A stretch of 40,925 bases of DNA. Origin: an uncultured Collinsella sp. (GTDB lineage Bacteria; Actinomycetota; Coriobacteriia; Coriobacteriales; Coriobacteriaceae). The notes beneath the pieces are model-generated. The model saw nothing but the letters and a program-made list of their open reading frames with translations. It did not search any database and was not told where the DNA came from. Positions 33,270 to 40,925 of the stretch are shown here, in pieces. A program made the translations under genes and the position numbers. How positions within the stretch are numbered: the stretch's first letter is position 1; each line of letters opens with the position of its first letter. The DNA lies in the NCBI GenBank assembly GCA_902493895.1, contig CABUQW010000018.1:1-40925 (forward strand), written 5' to 3'.

Positions 33270-33300
33270 CGCCCGCCGTGCCATTAAGGTGCGGCGGGCG
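33270..33300 (+). terminator. Possible terminator before thrS
   Basis: CGCCCGCCG (33270-33278) pairs with CGGCGGGCG (33292-33300), followed by the weak T-containing CTTGTAT. It is preceded by AAAAT, so it could also act on the other strand. Confidence 0.5.
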
Positions 33301-33301
33301 C

Positions 33302-33329
33302 TTGTATACCAAGGCAACCTGCCTATAAT
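33302..33329 (+). promoter_or_regulatory. thrS promoter
   Basis: -35 TTGTAT (33302-33307), 16-bp spacer, perfect -10 TATAAT (33324-33329). Predicted leader ~65 nt, too short for a T-box. Confidence 0.7.
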
Positions 33330-33399
33330 GATGCAAGTCAAAAACGCCGAGCGCATCGCACGCACTTGCATCAGGCATCCGAGAGGAGAAAACATACCC

Positions 33400-35163
<1,764 letters not shown>

Positions 35164-35189
35164 GGCAAACTTCACAACAATTAACAAAG

Positions 35190-35221
35190 GCGACCGTCCA
35201 CAAAGGGCGGTCGCTTTTTTC
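35190..35221 (+). terminator. thrS terminator
   Basis: GCGACCGTCC (35190-35199) pairs with GGGCGGTCGC (35205-35214) across a short loop, followed by six or more T. Confidence 0.88.
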
Positions 35222-35236
35222 TTACCAAAATAAGAA

Positions 35237-35262
35237 AAGCCGCTGGTTGAGCGGCTTTTTTT
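35237..35262 (+). terminator. Second tandem terminator
   Basis: AAGCCGCT (35237-35244) / AGCGGCTT (35250-35257) is followed by T7. A-rich sequence on the left makes it potentially bidirectional. With the thrS terminator it insulates the polysaccharide operon. Confidence 0.82.
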
Positions 35263-35276
35263 GTTGCACAAAAAGG

Positions 35277-35396
35277 TACAGGTTTTTGTAGAGGGGTATG
35301 GAGATGCACCTACTGGCAGTACAATTTGCGTAATCTGGGCAAACGCTGATTAATTGCTCGTATAATGGCCTATGTCGAAAGATACAAAAATCTGTA
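35277..35396. promoter_or_regulatory. Two TACA-N6-TGTA operator-like sites bracketing a promoter
   Basis: Site 1 is TACAGGTTTTTGTA (35277-35290); site 2 is TACAAAAATCTGTA (35383-35396). Each is a dyad, and with their flanks they form a 19-20 bp inverted pair with two differences (35271-35290 against 35383-35402). The centres are 106 bp apart, about ten helical turns. The -10 box lies between them, and site 2 would be in the early transcript. The regulator is not identified. Confidence 0.55.
35361..35366 (+). promoter_or_regulatory. -10 box of the polysaccharide operon
   Basis: Perfect TATAAT, 124 bases before the first ATG. No good -35 at 16-18 bp, which fits a regulated promoter. It implies a leader of ~115 nt. 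Confidence 0.6.
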
Positions 35397-35450
35397 CTTT
35401 TGCGACTGCGCCTAGCTGCGAGCGAGAAGCCTGTTCTAAACGCCCCTGCA

Positions 35451-35467
35451 TTTGCGTGCATCGCAAA
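35451..35467 (+). promoter_or_regulatory. Small leader hairpin before the LoaP-like gene
   Basis: TTTGCG-TGCAT-CGCAAA, a six-pair stem with five-base loop ending 9 bases before the ribosome binding site. LoaP-type antiterminators are known to be recruited by a small RNA hairpin in their target leaders; that this is such a site is inference. Confidence 0.4.
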
Positions 35468-35489
35468 GCCAAAAGAGGGGGGCGAGAAC

Positions 35490-36080
35490 ATGGAACAGAC
35501 GGCACGGCGCCAAGAGCAGCTGCCAGGCGCATTTAACGGCGTCACCACCAACAGCCAGCACGGCCGCGTCCGCTGGTATCTGGTCCACACCCCCAATGGA
35601 AAAGAGCGCGAGACCTGCGAAAAGGTCCGCCGTATTATTCCGCACAACCTTATGCAGGACGCTTTTGTGATGCAAAAGGAGTTCTGGTTTAAGCGGGACG
35701 GCGCCTGGTCGCTCCAAACCAAACCCATGTACAAGGAATACTTCTTCGTTGCCACGCACGATGCCGCCGCGCTCGATAGGGCCCTGGCCCAGTTGAGCTT
35801 TGGTTGCCGCATCGCCGGCAGTAGGGAGCGGGCGTACATGCCCATGCCGGACGACGCGCAGGACTGGTACCGCAGCGTGCTGGACGACGACGGCGTGGTG
35901 CGCAACAGCGTTGCGCGCATTGAAGACGGCGTGTTGCACATAGAGCAGGGTCCCTTGGTGGGGCAAGAGGCCCGTGTGCAAAAGATCGACCGTCGCAAGC
36001 GCTGGTGCCTGGTGGACGTAGGCGAAGGCGGCTCCGCATTTAGGGAGTTGCTGCCGCTTGATGTTCCCATCAAAACGTAA
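35490..36080 (+). CDS. loaP: NusG paralogue, LoaP/UpxY-like transcription antiterminator
   Basis: 196 residues from the ATG at 35490 (AGAGGGGGGCGAG upstream). After a ~28-residue polar start comes the NusG N-terminal domain, WYLVHTPNGKERETCEKV, then KPMYKEYFFV in the position of the NusG KxxFPGYVFV segment. The C-terminal KOW-like domain is near GPLVGQEARVQKIDRRKRW. Specialised NusG paralogues sit first in polysaccharide or natural-product operons and let polymerase read through long operons. Here it heads a surface-polysaccharide cluster. It has its own promoter and a structured leader. The choice between LoaP and UpxY would need a phylogeny. Confidence 0.8.
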   Translation: MEQTARRQEQLPGAFNGVTTNSQHGRVRWYLVHTPNGKERETCEKVRRIIPHNLMQDAFVMQKEFWFKRDGAWSLQTKPMYKEYFFVATHDAAALDRALAQLSFGCRIAGSRERAYMPMPDDAQDWYRSVLDDDGVVRNSVARIEDGVLHIEQGPLVGQEARVQKIDRRKRWCLVDVGEGGSAFRELLPLDVPIKT

Positions 36081-36158
36081 GGGAGACGTTGCGCCAGCTA
36101 TTCGTTCGCATTTTTGAATTTACCGATTGGGGGGTCCCTGGGGAACGGGGACGTAAGT

Positions 36159-36866
36159 TTGACTGTGGCTGCTAAAAAAGAAACAGAGAGCTGCGTATCC
36201 GTGGGGGGCGCACTTGGTATTAAAGAGATTAAGCCGAGCGGTACGCTTGGATACCGCTTTATTAAGAGGCTGTTTGATCTGGTGTTCAGTCTTTTGATGA
36301 GCGTACTGCTGTTTATCCCTATCGCCATTGTGTGCGCGCTCATTAGCCTCGAATCGCCCGGCAGCCCCATGTATACGCAAGAGCGCGTCGGCAAGGGCGG
36401 AAAGACAATCAGGATTTTTAAGCTTCGCAGCATGGTCGCAGATGCTGGCGATGTGCAGAAGTATTTGAGTCCTGAGCAGCTTCATCAGTGGGAAGTCGAA
36501 CGCAAAGTTGACGATGACCCTCGTATTACCAAGATTGGTCAGTTCATTCGTAAATGCTCTATCGACGAGATGCCTCAGTTTATCAATGTCTTGAACGGAG
36601 ACTTGTCTGTTATTGGGCCTCGCCCCATTACACGGGATGAGCTCGAGCAGCATTTTACGGATGTAGAAAAAGCTGAGTTGCTTTCTGTTCAGCCTGGCAT
36701 TACCGGTCTTTGGCAGGCAACTGATCGCAACGAGGCGACATTTGAGAGTGGCTTGCGTCAGAAGATCGAACTTCGTTATGTGCAGAACCGTTGCTTCCGT
36801 ATGGACTGGAAGTGCTTCGCGGGCACCTTTGGCGCCATGTTCGGCAAAGAGAGAACGGGGCGCTAG
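36159..36866 (+). CDS. Undecaprenyl-phosphate sugar-phosphate transferase
   Basis: 235 residues if started at the TTG at 36159 (GGGGA seven bases upstream); GTG at 36165 and TTG at 36114 are alternatives, and there is no ATG. Bacterial sugar-transferase (WbaP/PglC-type) domain: basic RFIKRLFDLVFS followed by one hydrophobic helix, SPMYTQERVGKGGKTIRIFKLRSM, then SIDEMPQFINVLNGDLSVIGPRP and PGITGLWQ. It loads the first sugar-1-phosphate on the lipid carrier and so starts repeat-unit synthesis. Only one helix, so it is the short monotopic form. First biosynthetic gene of the cluster; joined to the next gene with no gap. Confidence 0.92.
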   Translation: MTVAAKKETESCVSVGGALGIKEIKPSGTLGYRFIKRLFDLVFSLLMSVLLFIPIAIVCALISLESPGSPMYTQERVGKGGKTIRIFKLRSMVADAGDVQKYLSPEQLHQWEVERKVDDDPRITKIGQFIRKCSIDEMPQFINVLNGDLSVIGPRPITRDELEQHFTDVEKAELLSVQPGITGLWQATDRNEATFESGLRQKIELRYVQNRCFRMDWKCFAGTFGAMFGKERTGR

Positions 36867-37883
36867 ATGGGTTATCGCATTTTGCTTATGGCTCCGACTT
36901 TCTTCGGGTATCGTGATCGGGTGCGTGATGAGCTCTCTCGCCAAGGTCATAGCGTTGTATGTGTTGATGACCGTCCAAGCGAGTCTGTCTCCTTCAGATC
37001 CTTTGCGAAGATCAGCTATAGACTTGTCGACGGGCAGATTGCTAAGTATGCCGAATCCCTTAAGAAGAAGGTCGCGACAGGTGATTATGATTTGCTGATC
37101 TTCATGGGTGGCATGTCTTTTTGTTTCACACGCGATCAGTTTTCATCCATCAGGTCATCAAGCAATGCTCGTTTTGTTTCGTACCTTTGGGATGCTTTCA
37201 ACAATTGCGAGCGTTTCGGTGCCTGCCGGGATCTATTTGACGATGTTTATTCTTTTGAGCCGTCCGACTGCGAACGTTACGGTCTGAAGTTTCGTCCTCT
37301 TTTCTTCTCTGGGGCATACGATGGCCTGCCTCTTGTTCCCGACGGTGGGTTCATGTATGATGCTTGCTTCATAGGGAGCGTGCACCAGCCGAGCAAATTT
37401 GAGGCGGTTAGCTCTATCTGCGACAACCTAGAATCGCAGGGCCTGCGGGTGTTTCGTTACTTCTTTATGCCGTCGAAGTCGGCGGCCTCGTTGCGGCGTC
37501 TTACAAACCCTGCCTATCGGGGTGTTGAGTTCAGCTTTGAATCGCTCTCGACTGAAAAGATAGTTGAGATTTATGCGCGTTCCAAAGCAATTGTCGATTC
37601 TCCCCAGGCTGGACAGCGTGGTCTTACCATGCGCACGCTCGAGGCCATCGGAGCGCATAGGAAGCTGATTACTGCCAATCCTGATGCGGCTCTCTACGAT
37701 TTCGCGAGTAAAGGCGATGTCGCTGTGTGGAGTGGGAAGGGCAGCGTCCCCTCTCAATTCTTTACGACGCCTTATCGGGTGCTTCCCGATGAAGTGTATC
37801 GCGGCTATTCCATTGAAACCTTCGTAAAGGCTCTGCTGGGTAGCGAGCCAGCCTATGAAGGCTACGAGAAAGGCAACTTATGA
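36867..37883 (+). CDS. Glycosyltransferase-like protein (CgeB-like, tentative)
   Basis: 338 residues. N-terminal ILLMAPTFFGYRDRVRDEL suggests a Rossmann-like GT-B half. The C-terminal half has FIGSVHQPSKFEAV and DSPQAGQRGLTMRTLEAIGAHRKLIT, a pattern seen in CgeB/glycosyltransferase-1-like proteins where the Glu contacts the nucleotide sugar. No signal or membrane helix. The substrate is unknown. It overlaps the epimerase gene by four bases (ATGA). The family call rests on these motifs only. Confidence 0.6.
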   Translation: MGYRILLMAPTFFGYRDRVRDELSRQGHSVVCVDDRPSESVSFRSFAKISYRLVDGQIAKYAESLKKKVATGDYDLLIFMGGMSFCFTRDQFSSIRSSSNARFVSYLWDAFNNCERFGACRDLFDDVYSFEPSDCERYGLKFRPLFFSGAYDGLPLVPDGGFMYDACFIGSVHQPSKFEAVSSICDNLESQGLRVFRYFFMPSKSAASLRRLTNPAYRGVEFSFESLSTEKIVEIYARSKAIVDSPQAGQRGLTMRTLEAIGAHRKLITANPDAALYDFASKGDVAVWSGKGSVPSQFFTTPYRVLPDEVYRGYSIETFVKALLGSEPAYEGYEKGNL

Positions 37884-38716
37884 GGATTATGGTCACCGGT
37901 GCCGACGGTTACATCGGCAAGGGAGTCGTCTCTCATCTCCTGGATGCTGGACACAAGGTCATGGCCATGGGTCTATGTTCGTGTGGGCTGAAGCACGATA
38001 ATCTTGAGGAGCACGTTGGCGATGTGTTCTCCTACAATTTCCAGTCCAATGAGAGCCCGGATGTACTGCTGCACCTTGCTTGGCGCAACGGCTTCTCACA
38101 TAACGACATTTCGCACTTGGATGACCTCTCTAAGCACTATCTATTTATCAAGGCGGCGCTCGAGGCGGGCGTCAAGCGCATCGCTGTCATGGGCTCTATG
38201 CACGAGGTCGGTTACCATGAGGGCGTCGTTGACGAGAACACCCCCTGCAATCCCACTACGCCCTACGGTGTTGCGAAGAACGCCCTCCGTCAACTTACTG
38301 GAGAGCTTTGCCGCCAGCATGGTGCCCAGATGCAGTGGCTCCGTGGGTTTTATCTCGTTTCTAACGACGGGCGCGGGTGCTCCATCTTCTCGAAGATCGT
38401 CGCGGCTGAGCTCGAGGGTAAGGACGAGTTCCCGTTCACGAGTGGTCGATGCAAATACGATTTCCTTCCTTATGAAGATTTCTGCCGACAGGTCGTCGCC
38501 GTCGTCGAGCAGGATGAGGTTAATGGCATCATCAACATCTGCTCCGGTGTGCCAATCGGCCTTGGTGACTACATCGAGCACTTTATTAATGAGAACGGCT
38601 TCTCGATCAAGCTCGGTTACGGTAAGTATCCCGATCGTCCGTATGATTCGCCCGCCATCTGGGGCGATGCAGCGAAGATTCGCAAGATTCTTGCGGCTAG
38701 GAGTGGCCTTGATTAA
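37880..38716 (+). CDS. NAD-dependent epimerase/dehydratase, extended SDR
   Basis: 278 residues. NAD-binding MVTGADGYIGKGV (GxxGxxG) at the start, active-site Tyr-Lys in PYGVAKNALRQL, and GSM at the Ser position. Short for an extended SDR (usually 310-340), with the C-terminal substrate domain trimmed. Probably modifies a nucleotide sugar for this polysaccharide; which one cannot be read. It overlaps the preceding and, slightly, the following gene, so it is translationally coupled. Confidence 0.88.
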   Translation: MRIMVTGADGYIGKGVVSHLLDAGHKVMAMGLCSCGLKHDNLEEHVGDVFSYNFQSNESPDVLLHLAWRNGFSHNDISHLDDLSKHYLFIKAALEAGVKRIAVMGSMHEVGYHEGVVDENTPCNPTTPYGVAKNALRQLTGELCRQHGAQMQWLRGFYLVSNDGRGCSIFSKIVAAELEGKDEFPFTSGRCKYDFLPYEDFCRQVVAVVEQDEVNGIINICSGVPIGLGDYIEHFINENGFSIKLGYGKYPDRPYDSPAIWGDAAKIRKILAARSGLD

Positions 38717-39287
38717 CCAATACTCCCTTGGAGAGTTTGTCGGTAACTGCATTTACGTTGCCTATACTAGACTTCGCTTTCCTGGGGCGAGACTTATTAG
38801 GTTGCCTTTTTACTTACGAGGTGGAAAGAAGCGCTTCTCCTATGGGCATGGCCTGACGCTCGGTTATGGCTGTCGCTTTGACCTTGGCGGAGAGGGCGTT
38901 GCCCTAAAAATCGGCAGCAACTGCAAGTTCAATGATAGAGTGCATATAGTCGCGCATGATTCCGTTTCAATCGGTGACAACGTGCTGATGGCTTCGAATA
39001 TATTTATCTCTGATACTAGTCACGGTGAATTCGCCGGTACATCAGCGTGTCCTTACGTTGCGCCAGACGACAGGGAGCTTGCTACTAAACCTACCGTCAT
39101 CGGTGACAATGTCTGGATTGGCGAGGGCGTATGCGTTATGCCGGGCGTTACGATTGGCGACGGGTGTACCGTTGGCGCTAATGCCGTCGTAACTAAATCG
39201 TTTCCCAGCAATACCGTACTCGCTGGGTCTCCCGCACGGGCTATCAAGAAATGGAACGAAGTCTCTCAAAGTTGGGAGAGGGTGTAA
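38709..39287 (+). CDS. Left-handed beta-helix (hexapeptide) acyltransferase
   Basis: 192 residues from TTG at 38709 (AGGAG five bases upstream); GTG at 38703 is the alternative. The frame extends far upstream, but that part overlaps the epimerase gene. Hexapeptide repeats run from about residue 75 (IGSNCKFNDRVHIV, IGDNVLMASN, IGDNVWIGEGV, IGDGCTVGANAVV). The likely catalytic His is in SDTSH. The ending VLAGSPARAIKKW is typical of WbbJ/maltose acetyltransferase-like enzymes. It probably O-acetylates the polysaccharide or a precursor. Confidence 0.88.
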   Translation: MINQYSLGEFVGNCIYVAYTRLRFPGARLIRLPFYLRGGKKRFSYGHGLTLGYGCRFDLGGEGVALKIGSNCKFNDRVHIVAHDSVSIGDNVLMASNIFISDTSHGEFAGTSACPYVAPDDRELATKPTVIGDNVWIGEGVCVMPGVTIGDGCTVGANAVVTKSFPSNTVLAGSPARAIKKWNEVSQSWERV

Positions 39288-39289
39288 CT

Positions 39290-40003
39290 ATGCTTGAAAC
39301 TGCATCGGTTGCAATGGCTGTATACAACGGGGAGCGATTCCTTGAACAGCAGATTGACTCTATCTTGGTTCAACTCTCTTCGGATGATGAGCTTGTTATT
39401 TCCTATGACGAATCACAAGATGGCACTTTGTCACTCATTTCCAGATATGCAGAGACTGACGGACGAGTTAAGATTGTTCGCAATGCGGAGCCTGGCGTAG
39501 TCGGCAACTTCAACAACGCAATTCAGAACTGCTGCAAGGACATAATTTTTATTAGCGACCAGGATGATATTTGGAAACCTGGCAAAAAGGATGCCATGCT
39601 TCGACTTCTGAACGAAACTGGTGCTGACTTAGCGATACATAATGTGGTTCATATTAATGGGGAAGGCGCTGTTATCTCGAAGCCGCTATTTGAGGAATAC
39701 GGTATCAGGGGTGGTTTATTGCGAAATTTCGCTAAACCACGATACAGCGGCTGCTGCATGGCTTTTCCTGCAAGCTCAAAACGACTCATCATGCCTATGC
39801 CCTCTTGTGTCGTCAATTATGATCATTGGATCGGTATGGTCTGTGAAAAATTTGGAACGGTTGTCTTCGATAACCGTGTCTTTCTGGAGCATAGACTGCA
39901 CGGCGGTAATGTAACGACATCACGAAGGAAACTCAAGATCGTTGCTGCTCAGCGAGCTAATCTCCTCTGTGAACTTGTCAAGAAGGGGAGGACTCTTAAA
40001 TGA
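39290..40003 (+). CDS. Family 2 glycosyltransferase
   Basis: 237 residues from the ATG at 39290, after GGGAGAGGG and two bases past the previous stop. GT-A fold: SVAMAVYNGERFLEQQIDSI, then the metal-binding FISDQDDIWKPGK (DQDD, near residue 90). Soluble. It resembles rhamnosyl-type GT2 enzymes, but donor and acceptor are not determinable. It overlaps the next gene by four bases. Confidence 0.9.
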   Translation: MLETASVAMAVYNGERFLEQQIDSILVQLSSDDELVISYDESQDGTLSLISRYAETDGRVKIVRNAEPGVVGNFNNAIQNCCKDIIFISDQDDIWKPGKKDAMLRLLNETGADLAIHNVVHINGEGAVISKPLFEEYGIRGGLLRNFAKPRYSGCCMAFPASSKRLIMPMPSCVVNYDHWIGMVCEKFGTVVFDNRVFLEHRLHGGNVTTSRRKLKIVAAQRANLLCELVKKGRTLK

Positions 40004-40803
40004 GTACTGCTTCCCTTATTGTTGTTGTCTACAACCAGACTGTGAATGATGTGCCTGTAATTAATGCAGCCTTAAACGCGTTCGTAAGACCTGAAATCAT
40101 CGTCTGCGATAATAGCACTCGGGAGTATGGTAACCGAGCAATCTGCGAGACCCTTGGTGTTTGCTATGTCGATATGGCTGGGAATAAGGGCCTTACTGCG
40201 GCATATCGAGCTGGCATCGAGAGATGCCATGGTGATCTGGTTTGTCTGTTCGATGACGACACCGAGGTTGATCAAGATTATTTCACCGCTTTGGATGGCC
40301 TTGACGTTTCTTCACCTGACTGGGATGTTTATCTTCCGCTTGTTTTGAGTGGCGATTCTGTCCTTTCACCTTGCACCTTTGACGGTTTTAGGGCCCATCC
40401 TTTTCCAGACATCGACTCTGTTTCGGATTGTTCTGAGCTGAGCGGCATCAACAGTGGAATGATTGTAAAGCGCTCCGTGTTCGAAGCTGTTTCATACGAC
40501 CCTGATCTCTTCTTGGATTTGGTTGATCACAAGTTTATTGATGATGTGAAAAAGGCGGGAATGAAGGTCGTTTACTTACGCGGCCCACTTCTGAAGCAGA
40601 GCTATTCCCTTGCGTCAGATAACGTTGATAAAGCATTAATACGCTTATCGATTTTTGAACGCGATGCACGGCATTTTTATGGCAGTTCTACCCCCCGGCG
40701 CCTTTATTGCATTGGAATGCTCGCCGTAAGGAAAGCCAAGCTTTGTCTTAAATACCGAACAACTTGTTTTCTTATCCCGACTAAAGACAACGGAAAGGTG
40801 TAA
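40000..40803 (+). CDS. Family 2 glycosyltransferase, rhamnosyltransferase-like
   Basis: 267 residues. GT2 features: SLIVVVYNQ start, VCDNSTREY, NKGLTAAYRAGIE and metal-binding LFDDDTEVD. The NxGL...G block is seen in rhamnosyltransferases (RfbF/WchF type). rfbA, the first enzyme of dTDP-rhamnose synthesis, begins four bases after the stop, which supports rhamnose as donor (inference). Confidence 0.88.
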   Translation: MSTASLIVVVYNQTVNDVPVINAALNAFVRPEIIVCDNSTREYGNRAICETLGVCYVDMAGNKGLTAAYRAGIERCHGDLVCLFDDDTEVDQDYFTALDGLDVSSPDWDVYLPLVLSGDSVLSPCTFDGFRAHPFPDIDSVSDCSELSGINSGMIVKRSVFEAVSYDPDLFLDLVDHKFIDDVKKAGMKVVYLRGPLLKQSYSLASDNVDKALIRLSIFERDARHFYGSSTPRRLYCIGMLAVRKAKLCLKYRTTCFLIPTKDNGKV

Positions 40804-40806
40804 TTA

Positions 40807-40925
40807 ATGAAAGGCATCATCCTCGCCGGCGGGTCCGGCACGCGCCTGTACCCGCTCACGCTCGTGACCTCCAAGCAGCTGCTGCCGGTCTACGACAAGC
40901 CCATGATCTACTACCCGCTGTCCAC
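40807..40925 (+). CDS. rfbA: Glucose-1-phosphate thymidylyltransferase, 3' truncated by window end
   Basis: Only the first 39 residues are present: MKGIILAGGSGTRLYPLT, then TSKQLLPVYDKPMIYYPLS. This is the nucleotide-binding GGSGTRL signature with the typical RmlA continuation. It makes dTDP-glucose for dTDP-rhamnose. Its codon choice (ctcacgctcgtgacc) is strongly GC-rich, unlike the genes just before it, and suggests the cluster's variable part ends here. Confidence 0.93.
   Translation, partial: MKGIILAGGSGTRLYPLTLVTSKQLLPVYDKPMIYYPLS

Overview
The window is GC-rich chromosomal DNA from an obligately anaerobic, fermentative bacterium, most probably a gut Coriobacteriia of the Collinsella type. 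This is inferred from several things: a Hyf-type formate hydrogenlyase, complete selenocysteine machinery, molybdenum enzymes, a DUF1667/FAD-oxidoreductase operon, strong G/C third-position bias, and long GC-rich shadow reading frames. No 16S rRNA or other diagnostic marker is present, so the genus is inference.

Layout. (1) 1-5981: the end of a group-4 [NiFe]-hydrogenase operon in hyf order (hyfF', hyfG, hyfH, hyfI, hyfJ/hycH-like, hycI protease), followed by a formate/nitrite channel gene. Together they describe H2 evolution linked to formate. The formate dehydrogenase itself is not in the window. (2) 6104-13211: a cytoplasmic molybdopterin oxidoreductase of unknown substrate, then selA-selB-selC (the tRNA-Sec gene is at 11916-12012), mobA, and a DUF3343 protein with a Cys-rich head. 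This is a selenium/molybdenum-cofactor block. (3) 13468-18797: NADP-type glutamate dehydrogenase and a two-gene xanthine-dehydrogenase-family hydroxylase. (4) 18947-27227: tRNA-Leu(UAG), trigger factor, clpP, clpX, valS and folC, a protein folding, turnover and translation block. (5) 27551-32325, minus strand: an M24 peptidase and a three-gene operon of GlpA-like dehydrogenase, FAD/NAD oxidoreductase and DUF1667 protein. (6) 32731-35163: a membrane zinc-ribbon protein and thrS, whose product lacks the TGS domain. (7) 35490-40925: a NusG-paralogue (LoaP/UpxY-like) heading a surface-polysaccharide operon of sugar-phosphate transferase, glycosyltransferases, SDR epimerase and hexapeptide acyltransferase, ending in the start of rfbA. 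The cluster interior looks poorer in GC than the rest, suggesting horizontal exchange.

The least expected content lies between genes. At least seven intergenic hairpins have different arm sequences (8-28 bp) but nearly constant 23-26 nt spacers. Two larger palindromes flank valS and share an inner AGCAC-N5-GTGCT hairpin. Two terminal-inverted-repeat elements of about 150-160 bp share an internal core. The LoaP-like gene has a -10 box bracketed by two TACA-N6-TGTA sites 106 bp apart and a small RNA hairpin just before its ribosome binding site. These, the Cys-rich DUF3343 protein and the unassigned molybdoenzyme beside selABC are the best candidates for something not yet described.
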